Source: Gammaproteobacteria bacterium (GTDB taxonomy: Bacteria; Pseudomonadota; Gammaproteobacteria; Steroidobacterales; Rariloculaceae). Taken from it: 64,000 bases of DNA. This document shows, piece after piece, positions 19,472 through 28,546 of this stretch. A program made the translations under genes and the position numbers. The notes under the pieces are model-generated. The model worked only from the letters and a program-made list of their open reading frames with translations. It had not been told where the DNA came from and did no database searches. The DNA is taken from positions 62,001 to 126,000 of the forward strand of contig DASVDR010000041.1 in the NCBI GenBank assembly GCA_036381015.1, read 5' to 3'. Numbering within the stretch: the stretch's first letter is position 1; each line of letters starts with the position of its first letter.

Positions 19472-20225
19472 CGCCCGCGCGAAACCGGCCGCCGCGGCGG
19501 CGGCAGCCGTCTCGGCAGCGGCAGCCGTCGCGCTGTCGGTCTCCGGCGCGGCGGCCGGGCAAGAGCCCGTGCCCGACCTCTCCGGCGTGTGGCAGGTGAA
19601 GTTCGAGCGCTCGCCTTCCGGGCAGGCGCTGATCGACGAGCTTCCGGACGGCGTCGTGATGATCGACGATGCGGGCGGCGGCGAGCTCGGGGCCGGAGAT
19701 TTCGCCGGGCTCGAGCTGACCGAAGCGGCCCTCGAGCAGATCGCGGAGTACGACTATGCCGAGGAGCTGAAGCGGGAAAATACCTGCGTCCCGCCGTCCG
19801 TCGTGTTCTACATGCAGGCGCCGTTTCCGATCGAGATCCATCAAGGCCGCGACCTGATCGTGATTCGCGCCGAGTATTTCGACATGACGCGGGTGATTCA
19901 TCTGAACGAGACCGAGCATCCGCCGCCGGAAGCCCCGCACTTCAAGTCCGGGCACTCGATCGGACGTTGGGAAGGCGACACGCTCGTCGTCGACACCACG
20001 CACATCGCGCCCGGCACGTTCATGAACAACGGCGTCGACCACAGCGAGAACATCCATCTGATCGAGCATTTCCGCTTGAGCCCGGACGGTGACACGCTCT
20101 GGCTCACGCAGCTTTACGAGGACCCCGCGATTTTCGCCGGGAAGGCGGCGCGCTACATGGCGTGGACGCGCGATCCGGACGGTTTCCTCTATCCGTACGA
20201 CTGCGACCCGAGCTACGGGGAGTAG
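19464..20225 (+). CDS. secreted GRWEGDTLVVDT-motif protein (short paralogue)
   Basis: A 253-residue protein with an Ala-rich signal sequence (residues 1-32) followed by LSGVWQVKFE. The conserved block is HSIGRWEGDTLVVDTTHIAPG near residue 170, preceded by PIEIHQGRDLIVIRAEYFDMTRVIHLNE. I know this block from many secreted proteins of unknown function; I cannot name a domain. GTG 19464 overlaps the DUF6152 stop. Homologous blocks occur in the proteins at 57097-58539 and 58675-59811. Its last 13 bases overlap the converging alanine dehydrogenase gene. Confidence 0.75.
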   Translation: MTDARAKPAAAAAAAVSAAAAVALSVSGAAAGQEPVPDLSGVWQVKFERSPSGQALIDELPDGVVMIDDAGGGELGAGDFAGLELTEAALEQIAEYDYAEELKRENTCVPPSVVFYMQAPFPIEIHQGRDLIVIRAEYFDMTRVIHLNETEHPPPEAPHFKSGHSIGRWEGDTLVVDTTHIAPGTFMNNGVDHSENIHLIEHFRLSPDGDTLWLTQLYEDPAIFAGKAARYMAWTRDPDGFLYPYDCDPSYGE

Positions 20226-21307
20226 CTTTCGAGGTCGGCGGCGACGGCTTCGTTGCGCACGCGGCCGTCCGCCACGTTGAGGCCCGCGGCGAGATGCGGG
20301 TCGAGCTTCATGGCCTTCTTCCAGCCGTTGTCGGCCAGCGCGCGGACATAGGGCAGCGTCGCGTTCACGAGCGCGAAGGTCGCGGTGCGCGGCACGGCCG
20401 CGGGGATGTTCGTCACGCAATAATGGAGAACGCCGTCGACCTCGTAGACCGGGTCGGCATGCGTCGTCGGCCGGCTCGTCGCGAAGCAGCCGCCTTGATC
20501 GATCGCGACGTCGGCGACGACCGCGCCCCGAGGCATCGCGGCGATCATCTCGCGGCTCACGAGCTTCGGCGCGCTGCGGCCCGGAACCAGCACCGTGCCG
20601 ACCGCGAGCGCGGATTCGGCGAGGTTGCGGGCGATGGCGTCGGGCGTCGAGTATTCCGTGCGAATGCGACTCTCGAAGCGCGCGGCGAGGCGCTCGAGCT
20701 TGGCGACGTCGGTGTCGAGCGCGACGACGTCGGCGCCGTGGCCGATTGCCGACTCGATCGCGCCGGTGCCCGCCACGCCGGCGCCGATCACCGTGACGCG
20801 CGCGGGCGGAACGCCCGGCACGCCGCCGAGCAGCACGCCCATGCCGCCGGCGGTGCGCTCGAGGTGATGGGCGCCGGCCTGGACTGCCATTCGTCCGGCG
20901 ATGCGGCTCATCGGTGCGAGCAGCGGGAGGCCGCCGTTCGGGGAGGTAACGGTCTCGTAGGCGATCGCCGTCACGCGGGCCTTGAGCAGGCCTCTCGCGA
21001 GCTCCGGATCCGCGGCGAGGTGCAGATAGCCGAACAGCACGTGCTCGGGCCGCAGCAGCGCAAGCTCCTCCAACTGCGGCTCCTTGACCTTCACGATCAG
21101 CTCGGCTTCGTCGAACAGAGCTTCCGTGGACGGGACGATACGGGCGCCCGCGGACTCGAACTCGGCATCGCCGAGGCCCGCGCCGATGCCGGCCCCCGTC
21201 TCGATCAGCACCTCGTGGCCCGCGCGCACGAGCGTCGCCGCCGCCGCGGGCGTCAGCGCCACGCGGTGCTCGTCGCTCTTGATTTCCCTCGGCACGCCGA
21301 TCCGCAT
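20213..21307 (-). CDS. ald: alanine dehydrogenase
   Basis: A 364-residue enzyme that reversibly deaminates L-alanine to pyruvate and ammonia with NAD+. It starts at ATG 21307 with MRIGVPREIKSDEHRVALTP; the substrate-site lysine and histidine fall in LIVKVKEPQ and LFGYLHLA, and the NAD-binding stretch is VTVIGAGVAGTGAIE. The later GRSAPKLVSREM and NIPAAVPRTATFAL segments are typical of Ald rather than of transhydrogenase alpha subunits, which is the main alternative. Length fits Ald (about 370). It is divergent from an MFS transporter (117 bp between starts) and converges with a 13-base overlap on the GRWEGDT gene. Confidence 0.92.
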   Translation of the reverse strand: MRIGVPREIKSDEHRVALTPAAAATLVRAGHEVLIETGAGIGAGLGDAEFESAGARIVPSTEALFDEAELIVKVKEPQLEELALLRPEHVLFGYLHLAADPELARGLLKARVTAIAYETVTSPNGGLPLLAPMSRIAGRMAVQAGAHHLERTAGGMGVLLGGVPGVPPARVTVIGAGVAGTGAIESAIGHGADVVALDTDVAKLERLAARFESRIRTEYSTPDAIARNLAESALAVGTVLVPGRSAPKLVSREMIAAMPRGAVVADVAIDQGGCFATSRPTTHADPVYEVDGVLHYCVTNIPAAVPRTATFALVNATLPYVRALADNGWKKAMKLDPHLAAGLNVADGRVRNEAVAADLESYSP

Positions 21308-21424
21308 TTCGATCCACGTTAAGGGCCCGGCGGCGCCTCTGTCCAGAGGGGAGATCGCGCATCGCGCTTGCCGCCGATTTCGGCCGGATGTTAACGTCGC
21401 GCGGCCCGTAGCTCGGAACCCGCT

Positions 21425-22726
21425 ATGACGCAACGCAGCCCGGCCCGCCGTCGCGAGGTCTGGTCCTGGGCGCTCTACGACTTCGCGAACTCCGCATTCA
21501 CGACGCTCGTCGTGACGTTCGTCTACGCCACCTTCTTCACGCAGGTCATTGCGGATGATCCGATTCATGGCACCGCGCTGTGGTCCCGCGGCGTGACGAT
21601 CACGGCGATCGTCGTCGCGCTCGGCTCGCCGGTGCTCGGCGCGCTCGCCGACCGCGGCGGATTTCGCAAGCTGTTCGTCGTGCTCGCGACGCTCGTCTGC
21701 TCCGGCGCGACGGCGCTCCTTTACGGCGTGCTGCCCGGCGAGGTCACGGCCGCGCTCGTGCTCTTCGTCATCGCGAACATCGCGTACGAGCTCGGCAGCG
21801 TCTTCTACAACGCGTTTCTGCCGGACATCGCGCCTGAGGGACGAATCGGCACGGTCTCCGGCTGGGGCTGGGGGCTCGGGTATTTCGGCGGCCTGCTCGC
21901 GCTCGTGGTCGCGCTCGTCACGCTCGTGCAGCCCGACACGCCGTGGTTCGGCTTCTCGCGCGAGGACGGCGAGAACGTGCGCGCGACGAATCTGCTGGTT
22001 GCCGTCTGGTTCGTCGTCTTCAGCCTGCCGCTGTTCCTCTTCGTGAAGGAGGACAAGTCGCGCGTCTCGCCGCCCGGGCGCATCGTGCGCGAGGCGCTGA
22101 CCCAGCTTCGCCGCACTTTCGCTGAGGTCCGCCGTTATCGGCAGACCGTGCGCTTCCTGATCGCGCGGCTCCTCTACAACGACGGGCTCGTGACGGTCTT
22201 CGCGTTCGGGGGCATCTATGCCGCCGAGACCTTCGGCTTCACGCTCCCGCAGGTTCTCGTCTTCGGCATCGTGATCAACGTCGCGGCGGGCGCCGGTGCG
22301 ATCCTGATGGGCTTCCTCGATGACCGCATCGGCGGCAAGCGGACGATCATCCTGTCGCTGCTCGGGCTGATCGTCGCGACCGGCGTCGCGATCGCCGCCA
22401 CCAGTGCGCCGGCCCTGTGGGTCGCCGGCATCCTGATCGGCATTTTCGCAGGCCCGAATCAGGCGGCCAGCCGGTCGCTGATGGGGCGTTTCGTTCCGCC
22501 GGCCGTCGAGAACGAGTTCTTCGGCTTTTTCGCGTTCTCCGGCAAGCTCACGGCGTTCATCGGACCGTTCCTGCTCGGCGTGCTGACCGATGTCACGGGA
22601 TCGCAGCGTGCGGGCGTCACCGTCGTGCTCGGCCTGTTCGCGATCGGCCTCCTGGTGCTGCTGGCCGTCGACGAGCGCGAGGGGGCGGCGGCCCGCAGCG
22701 TCGCGGCGGCTCCCGTTCGGGCTTGA
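21425..22726 (+). CDS. MFS transporter, UMF1 (Atg22-like) family
   Basis: A 433-residue protein with about 12 predicted membrane helices. The opening WSWALYDFANSAFTTLVVTFVYATFF and the GSPVLGALADRGGFRK loop are characteristic of the bacterial UMF1 family, whose eukaryotic relative Atg22 exports amino acids from the vacuole. SGWGWGLGYFGGLLALV is another family landmark. Substrate is unknown; the divergent alanine dehydrogenase makes an amino acid tempting but this is inference. ATG 21425 is used; no strong ribosome site is seen in front. Confidence 0.85.
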   Translation: MTQRSPARRREVWSWALYDFANSAFTTLVVTFVYATFFTQVIADDPIHGTALWSRGVTITAIVVALGSPVLGALADRGGFRKLFVVLATLVCSGATALLYGVLPGEVTAALVLFVIANIAYELGSVFYNAFLPDIAPEGRIGTVSGWGWGLGYFGGLLALVVALVTLVQPDTPWFGFSREDGENVRATNLLVAVWFVVFSLPLFLFVKEDKSRVSPPGRIVREALTQLRRTFAEVRRYRQTVRFLIARLLYNDGLVTVFAFGGIYAAETFGFTLPQVLVFGIVINVAAGAGAILMGFLDDRIGGKRTIILSLLGLIVATGVAIAATSAPALWVAGILIGIFAGPNQAASRSLMGRFVPPAVENEFFGFFAFSGKLTAFIGPFLLGVLTDVTGSQRAGVTVVLGLFAIGLLVLLAVDEREGAAARSVAAAPVRA

Positions 22727-22785
22727 GCCTCCGTCGCGGGACGACGTATTCTTCCGACCTTTGACCGTCGTCGAGACGCGAGCCC

Positions 22786-23766
22786 GTGCCCGAGCACAAA
22801 ATCCTGATCGTCTTTCCCGGCCAAGGGTCGCAGTATCGCGGCATGGGCTCCGACGTCGTCGAGGATTTCCCAGCGGCCGGGGCCGTCTACGATCGCGCGA
22901 GCGAGGTCCTCGGCTACGATCTTCGGGAGCTGTCGTTTCGCGACCCGCGCGACGAGCTGAACCAAACGCGTTTCACGCAGCCGGCGCTGCTCACACACGA
23001 GATCGCGTGCTTCGAGGCGTTGCGCAGCCTCGTCGGCGACCGCGTGCGGCCGGCCATGGCGGCCGGTCACAGCCTCGGCGAGTACGCGGCGCTCGTCGCG
23101 GCCGGAGCGCTCCGCTTCGAGAGCGCCGTCGAGCTCGTGAGCCGCCGCGGCGAGCTGATGGGCAGCCTTGGGCGGGGCGCGATGCTGGCCACCACGCTCG
23201 ATCTCGAGTCGGCCACGGCGCTCGCCGACAAGCACTTCTGCGGCATCGGCGGACGCAACCTGCCCGATCAGACCGTGGTCGCCGGCGAGGAGCGCGATCT
23301 CGACGCGTTGACCGAGGATCTGGCGGCTCGCTACCCGTCGAAACGCGCGATCCGCCTCAACACCGAAGGGGCGTTCCACACCTACCTGATGGTGGACGCC
23401 GCACGGCAGTTTCGTGCCGTGCTCGAGAGCACGGCGTTCGGCGAGCCCGAGGTCGGCGTGCTTTCGAACTACACCGGGAAGCTGCACGAGCCCGAGCCCC
23501 AGGCCATTCGCTCGCGGCTTTTCTTCCAGCTCTTCAATCCCGTACGCTGGTTCGAGTGCATGAACACGGCTATGGATGCCGGCGTCGACACGATCGTCGA
23601 GCTCGGCGGCGGGATCGGCAAGGGCGAGGGGCCGGGCGACAAGCGCCCGAATCTGGAAGGCATCGTGAGGAAATCCTTGAAATACCGCCAGCATCAGGCG
23701 CAATATCTTCCCGCGATCAATTCCGCCGGCATTCGCGCGGCGGCCCAGCATTTGGCAGGGGAATAG
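22786..23766 (+). CDS. FabD-like acyltransferase (ACP S-malonyltransferase family)
   Basis: A 326-residue acyltransferase of the FabD fold. It has the oxyanion loop FPGQGSQYRGMG, the nucleophile Ser in GHSLGEYAAL, and the catalytic His in EGAFHTYLM. FabD loads malonyl groups onto acyl carrier protein. Here no other fatty-acid gene is near, and the C-terminal part (KGEGPGDKRPNLEGIVRK) is unlike the E. coli enzyme, so it may be a second acyltransferase used by another acyl system rather than the housekeeping FabD. The start is GTG 22786. The next gene, sat-cysC, begins about 100 bases further on. Confidence 0.8.
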   Translation: MPEHKILIVFPGQGSQYRGMGSDVVEDFPAAGAVYDRASEVLGYDLRELSFRDPRDELNQTRFTQPALLTHEIACFEALRSLVGDRVRPAMAAGHSLGEYAALVAAGALRFESAVELVSRRGELMGSLGRGAMLATTLDLESATALADKHFCGIGGRNLPDQTVVAGEERDLDALTEDLAARYPSKRAIRLNTEGAFHTYLMVDAARQFRAVLESTAFGEPEVGVLSNYTGKLHEPEPQAIRSRLFFQLFNPVRWFECMNTAMDAGVDTIVELGGGIGKGEGPGDKRPNLEGIVRKSLKYRQHQAQYLPAINSAGIRAAAQHLAGE

Positions 23767-23869
23767 CCCTGCGTCTTCTCCGCCTGCGGCTCCTCGCGCC
23801 GCGGCTCGCGGGGGCTCGGGCCTTTGTCTTGCGCCGGCCAACCACCAGACATAAGGAGCCACAACCGCT

Positions 23870-25582
23870 ATGGGAGCGTTCAAGGAAGCCCACGGAGGGG
23901 AACTGAAGGACCTGTATCTACCGTCGTCGGAACGCGACGAGGAGAAACGCCGCGCGCGGGACATGCGCTCCTGGGACCTCACGATGCGGCAGCTCTGCGA
24001 CATCGAGCTGCTGCTGAACGGCGCGTTCTCGCCGCTCGAGGGCTTCCTCGACCCACCGGATTACGACGGCGTCCTCGAGAACATGCGGCTCGCGAGCGGC
24101 GTGCTCTGGCCGATGCCGATCACGCTCGACGTCACCGAGGAGTTCGCCGGCTCGACCAAGGAGGGCGACACGATCGCGCTGCGCGATCCGGAAGGCGTGC
24201 TGATCGCCACGATGGAGGTTTCGAGCATCTACCGACCCGACAAGGAGCGCGAGGCGCGCCTCGTGTTCCGCACCACGGACGAGGCCCACGCCGGGGTGAA
24301 TTACCTGATGAACAAGGCGCATCCCGTCTACCTCGGCGGGCGCCTGCGGGGCGTGGAGCCGCCGACGCACTACGACTTCAAGCATCTTCGCGATACGCCG
24401 CGCGAAATTCGCGATCGGTTCCAGAAGCTCGGCTGGCGCAAGGTCGTCGCGTTTCAGACACGCAATCCGATGCACCGCGCGCACTTCGAGCTCACGTTCC
24501 GGGCCGCCAAGGAGGTCGAGGCGAACCTTCTGATCCAGCCGGTGGTCGGCATGACGAAGCCCGGCGACGTCGATCATTTCACGCGCGTGCGCTGCTATGA
24601 GCACCTGCTCGCGTACTACCCGGAGCAAACCACGGCGCTCAGCCTGCTGCCGCTCGCGATGCGCATGGGCGGGCCGCGCGAGGCGGTTTGGCACTCGATC
24701 ATCCGCAAGAATTACGGCTGCACGCACTTCATCGTCGGCCGCGACCATGCGGGGCCGGGGAAGGGCAGCGACGGCAAGCCGTTCTACGGGCCGTACGACG
24801 CTCAGCGGCTCATGAAGGAGCACGAGCGCGAGCTCGATATCACGATGGTGCCCTTCAAGAACATGCTCTACGTCGAGGATCGTGCGCAGTACATGCCCGA
24901 GGACGAGGTCGACGAGTCGATGCGCACGCTGAGCCTGTCGGGCACGGAGCTGCGCCGGCGGCTGCAGGAGGGCGTCGATATTCCGGAGTGGTTCTCGTTC
25001 CCGGAGGTCGTCGCGGAGCTTCGGCGCACGCATCCGCCGCGGCACCGTCAAGGCTTTACGGTTTTCTTCACCGGGCTTTCGGGCTCCGGCAAGTCGACGA
25101 TCGCGAACGCGCTCATGGTCAAGCTGATGGAGATGGGTGGGCGGCACGTCACGCTGCTCGACGGCGACATCGTGCGCAAGCACCTGTCGAGCGAGCTGGG
25201 CTTCTCGAAGGAGCATCGGGACCTGAACATCCTGCGGATCGGCTACGTCGCGAGCGAGATCACGAAGAACGGCGGCGTCGCGATCTGCGCGCCGATCGCG
25301 CCGTATGCGGCGACACGCAAGCAGGTGCGCGAGATGATCGCGCCGCTCGGCGGCTTTCTGGAGGTTCACGTCGCCACGCCTCTCGAGGTCTGCGAGGCGC
25401 GCGATCGCAAGGGACTCTACGCGAAGGCCCGGGCCGGGATCATCAAGAGCTTCACGGGAATCAGCGACCCGTACGAGGAGCCGGAGAACCCGGAGATGAG
25501 GATCGACACCACGACGCTCACGCCCGATCTGGCCGCGCACCGCATCATCGTCAAGCTCGAGAGCCTCGGCTTCGTGCGGTAG
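23870..25582 (+). CDS. bifunctional sulfate adenylyltransferase / APS kinase
   Basis: One 570-residue chain makes PAPS from sulfate and ATP in two steps. Residues 1-385 are ATP sulfurylase (Sat): the ATP-site motifs QTRNPMHRAHF and GRDHAGPG are present, as is SGTELRRRL. Residues 395-570 are APS kinase (CysC) with the P-loop GLSGSGKST, LLDGDIVRKHLSSELGFS and the lid-like ICAPIAPYAATR. Both sites look intact. AAGGAG lies 12 bases before ATG 23870. No CysH, CysD or CysN gene is nearby, so PAPS may feed sulfonation as well as assimilation; a sulfotransferase lies at 55917-56939. Confidence 0.94.
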   Translation: MGAFKEAHGGELKDLYLPSSERDEEKRRARDMRSWDLTMRQLCDIELLLNGAFSPLEGFLDPPDYDGVLENMRLASGVLWPMPITLDVTEEFAGSTKEGDTIALRDPEGVLIATMEVSSIYRPDKEREARLVFRTTDEAHAGVNYLMNKAHPVYLGGRLRGVEPPTHYDFKHLRDTPREIRDRFQKLGWRKVVAFQTRNPMHRAHFELTFRAAKEVEANLLIQPVVGMTKPGDVDHFTRVRCYEHLLAYYPEQTTALSLLPLAMRMGGPREAVWHSIIRKNYGCTHFIVGRDHAGPGKGSDGKPFYGPYDAQRLMKEHERELDITMVPFKNMLYVEDRAQYMPEDEVDESMRTLSLSGTELRRRLQEGVDIPEWFSFPEVVAELRRTHPPRHRQGFTVFFTGLSGSGKSTIANALMVKLMEMGGRHVTLLDGDIVRKHLSSELGFSKEHRDLNILRIGYVASEITKNGGVAICAPIAPYAATRKQVREMIAPLGGFLEVHVATPLEVCEARDRKGLYAKARAGIIKSFTGISDPYEEPENPEMRIDTTTLTPDLAAHRIIVKLESLGFVR

Positions 25583-25590
25583 CGCTGCCC

Positions 25591-25685
25591 GAAAAAGGTG
25601 TCAGACACCTTTTCTTGAAAAATGGTGTTCAGACACGTTTTGGCGAAAAATCGTGTCTGACACCTTTTTTCGGACACCTTTTTCG
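25591..25685. repeat. GGTGTC(A/T)GACACC palindrome cluster, locus 2
   Basis: Four copies of the family lie directly behind the sat-cysC stop, between convergent genes. They are GGTGTCAGACACC at 25597-25609, a copy with an extra T near 25624-25636, CGTGTCTGACACC at 25652-25664, and a half copy near 25671. A and T tracts flank each. The hairpins can end transcripts from both sides. Confidence 0.85.
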
Positions 25686-25697
25686 GAGCCGCGATTT

Positions 25698-27050
25698 TCA
25701 GGCGAGATACGCGGCGAAGAACTGATTCAGCATCCGGTCCATCGGGTCGAGCTCGGTTCGGACCTTGTTGAAGAAGGCGAGGCGCCGATCGTACCTCGCG
25801 TTCACGACGTCAGCCGTTGCGTTTCTCGTTTGGTTGAAGAACGGGACGCCTTGGTGCTCGGCCGCGAACTCGGCGAAGTCGAGCACGAAGTCGTCCCAGC
25901 CGTCGCTCTGGGTCGATAGAGGGCTCAACGTGATCATCGAGCGGTCGAACGACGGGGAGAGCAGGGCGCTCTTGTCCTGATTCAGCCGAAAGCCGATCGT
26001 CGGCATGTCGCAGCGGAATCCCGTCCGCGCGTAATGCTCCTTGCAGAAGAGCTTGTACGCGAGGGCCGTGCTGCCGAAGTCCTCGGCGGGAAAGGCCCAC
26101 GTGCAGTAGGTGAACCGTTGCTTGCCGCCCAGGGACTGGAAGCGGCCGCTTTGCTCCACGGCGTTGCTGCCCGTGCGCACGAGCGCATTGTTCGTCAGCG
26201 CCTGCGCCGCTTTGCTGAGACCGTCGATCAGCGGGTAGCGGAGCTGGCGGACGGGCACGGCGAACGCGATCGAGCGGGCGGCGCCGGGCAACGCCGAGTA
26301 CACGGCCCAATCCTTCAGGCGCCATGCGAAGCGCCGCCCCGGGGCGGTCCGCTCGGCCGGGCGCCTCAGCTCGAGATAGACGTGGTCGCGAAACGGAAGG
26401 AGGTAGAGCTTGACGCCCGAGCCGGCGCCGGCCAGGCGCGTGCCGAGCTTCGCGAACTCCTTGAACCCGGTCCGGGCCGTCTGCACGGCGAATCCCTGCA
26501 CCGGACGTATCCGGAGCGTGATCTCGTAGACGACGCCGAGCAGGCCGTAGCTCAGCCTCAACAGGGCCATCAAGTGCTTCGTGCGGTCGTTGACGACGAA
26601 CTTGCGTCCGGTCGGGCTGACGATCTTGAGCTGCACCGCGTGGGCCGCGAACTGGCCGACGCCGCCGGCGATCGAGGCCTCCAGCCCCGCGCCGCAGACG
26701 GCGCCGCCGACGCTGCGGTTCGCGAGGTCGAACCCCCCGATCAGCTCCTTGCCTTCCTCGCTGAGGATTTCGGCGAGATCGGACAGCGTGATGCCGGGCT
26801 GGACCGTGACCGTGTCGGCGTCGATGCGCAGGACGCGGTTCATGTCGGAAAGGTCCATGACCGTCCCGCCGTTCGCCGTGACGCATCGGGTGGTGGAGCT
26901 GCGCGAGCCGACCGGCCGGACCGGAGAGGGATAACGTTTCAGGTCGCGCAGCACTTGCGCGATCTCGCTCGGCGTAGTCGGATGCACGACGGCGGCCGGA
27001 CCCGCGGACGCAAAGGTCCCAGCGCGCTTACGCGCAACGGCAGTGCTCAT
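25698..27050 (-). CDS. FAD-dependent oxidoreductase (VAO fold, sugar-lactone-oxidase-like)
   Basis: A 450-residue flavoprotein. Residues 20-180 form the FAD-binding type 4 domain: AVVHPTTPSEIAQVLRDL, RPVGSRSSTTRC, GGTVMDLSDMNRVL and VTVQPGITLSDLAEIL, then GSVGGAV-type glycines in NRSVGGAVCGAG. The C-terminal half resembles the substrate domain of D-arabinono-1,4-lactone and L-gulonolactone oxidases. No signal peptide is seen. ATG 27050 is chosen because GGGGAGGAG lies 10 bases upstream; an earlier codon would add 32 residues without family likeness. Substrate is unknown. Confidence 0.82.
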   Translation of the reverse strand: MSTAVARKRAGTFASAGPAAVVHPTTPSEIAQVLRDLKRYPSPVRPVGSRSSTTRCVTANGGTVMDLSDMNRVLRIDADTVTVQPGITLSDLAEILSEEGKELIGGFDLANRSVGGAVCGAGLEASIAGGVGQFAAHAVQLKIVSPTGRKFVVNDRTKHLMALLRLSYGLLGVVYEITLRIRPVQGFAVQTARTGFKEFAKLGTRLAGAGSGVKLYLLPFRDHVYLELRRPAERTAPGRRFAWRLKDWAVYSALPGAARSIAFAVPVRQLRYPLIDGLSKAAQALTNNALVRTGSNAVEQSGRFQSLGGKQRFTYCTWAFPAEDFGSTALAYKLFCKEHYARTGFRCDMPTIGFRLNQDKSALLSPSFDRSMITLSPLSTQSDGWDDFVLDFAEFAAEHQGVPFFNQTRNATADVVNARYDRRLAFFNKVRTELDPMDRMLNQFFAAYLA

Positions 27051-27354
27051 CGGAACGAGCTCCTCCCCGTGATCAATCGGCTGCGCCGACCGGATAAACG
27101 CTGGGGAAAGCCCGTGGAAGGCCGCGCCTTCGACGTTCGCCGGCAACCCCGCTGTCGTAGGACCCGAATCCCGTAGACCGGAAGCTTTGTGTCCCTGGCT
27201 TTCGCCAGGTTTACCCTTGGTCAGCCGCCCGACTATCGCTCACAACGCGCGCCGCTGCAAGCGACCACGCCTCGATTCCGCTTCGCGGGGGCTTCGCTCG
27301 GCGACGGTTATGTCATACCGGCGGGGCGGGCGTTCCGCGGCGGGCGCCGGCGCC
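27051..27354. other. 304-bp gap with one small hairpin
   Basis: No gene is recognised. CCTGGC (27194-27199) and GCCAGG (27204-27209) form a 6-bp hairpin; read on the minus strand its loop is GAAA, a stable tetraloop, but no U tract follows. The ribosome site of the FAD oxidoreductase is at its left end. The rest shows nothing I can name. Confidence 0.4.
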
Positions 27355-28386
27355 TCACAACGTCTCGTCGAGAAATCGGTAGATGCGACGTCTAACGAAA
27401 TTCAAGCCGAGCGGGGTGAGGGAATAAAAGCCGCTGCGGTGGCGCGACAAGAGCGTGATGCGCTCCGGCCGGCCGGTGACCTCCCACAGCGCTTCCCGGG
27501 ACTCTCGAGGCATGCAGTCGTCGAAAGCGGCATCGATCATCAGGATCTCGCGGGGATCGTACCGGCCCTCGTAGCGAATCGGGTCCGCCGGCCCGAACAA
27601 GTCTTCGAAGAACTCGTGATACTCCTCGATCGTCCAGCCGTACTCGGTGAGGACGTGTCGCCGGACTTCGCCGGCCCGATTGCCGCAGGTGGCGAATATC
27701 GTGGCGAAGTCGGCGGCTCCCATCATCAGCACGGCCGCCGAGAGCCGCGGATCATTGCCCATCAGCGTGGCGGTGACGAGCGCGCTCATGCTGAAGCCCA
27801 CCATCGCGATCCGCGACGAGTCGATGTTCGGTTGCGTCTCCGCCCAATCGAGCAGCAGCCGCATGTCGACCACCGCCGAGCGGTACCGTTCGGCGCTCTC
27901 TTTCGCCATCGTGACGAACGCTTCCTCGCTCGACGTGGAGCTGAGCCCGCTCCAGGGGAAGAGCGGCGAACGGCCGAGTATCCAGATGATGTTCGCCTCG
28001 CCCTTCGAGCGGCGCGCGTAGCCGCGCGAGATCCGGCTCGGCGGATACGTGCTCGTGCCCCATATCGGCAACACGATCACGAGCTTCTTCGGGCCGGGAG
28101 ACAAGCTCCGGTAGTAGAGCGCTTCGACGATTCCGTCCGGCCCGCCCTCCGTCCCGCTCGACGGAAATGACAGGTTCACGAGCTCGTGAAAGCGCGTCTT
28201 GTCGAACGGCTCCGAGATCTCGACGTCGACGGGCTCCGAGCTCGAGAACAGCGGGTCCGCCTGGACGGGCGGACGATACTCGTAGGAGGACGGCGTGGAC
28301 GGGGGATGATACAGATGCGCGACACACCCGCCGAGGCAGAGAAGCGAGATCGCGGCCGCGAGCGGTCGTGTCAGGCGGGCAAACAA
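27355..28386 (-). CDS. alpha/beta-hydrolase lipoprotein
   Basis: A 343-residue hydrolase anchored as a lipoprotein: the signal peptide ends in the lipobox CLGGC, making Cys22 the lipidated residue. The nucleophile is Ser in GFSMSALV, the acid is likely Asp in LMIDAAFDD, and the His is in LSRHRSGFY. This matches an exported carboxylesterase or dienelactone-hydrolase-like enzyme; the substrate is unknown. The start TTG 28386 has GGAAAG about 6 bases upstream and no ATG competes. It runs in the same direction as the neighbouring FAD oxidoreductase but 300 bases separate them. Confidence 0.8.
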   Translation of the reverse strand: MFARLTRPLAAAISLLCLGGCVAHLYHPPSTPSSYEYRPPVQADPLFSSSEPVDVEISEPFDKTRFHELVNLSFPSSGTEGGPDGIVEALYYRSLSPGPKKLVIVLPIWGTSTYPPSRISRGYARRSKGEANIIWILGRSPLFPWSGLSSTSSEEAFVTMAKESAERYRSAVVDMRLLLDWAETQPNIDSSRIAMVGFSMSALVTATLMGNDPRLSAAVLMMGAADFATIFATCGNRAGEVRRHVLTEYGWTIEEYHEFFEDLFGPADPIRYEGRYDPREILMIDAAFDDCMPRESREALWEVTGRPERITLLSRHRSGFYSLTPLGLNFVRRRIYRFLDETL

Positions 28387-28546
28387 TGCGAGCTTTCCGA
28401 TGCTCAGTCTTGCACGAGTAGGTGGCGGGTTGCGGCAACGGCCCGCTCCGCGGCTGCAATACCGGCGCGCGGGATTCTACCGAGGACCGGAGGCGACCGA
28501 AAGCTCGTCGCGGAAACGCGACAGGGGCCGCGGCTCCTGCGGTGCC

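Noticed and set aside
22786-23766. Start of a polyketide or fatty-acid cluster at the FabD-like gene
   Set aside because: No ketosynthase, ACP or ketoreductase gene is adjacent; HMG-CoA synthase is more than 20 kb away and not linked.
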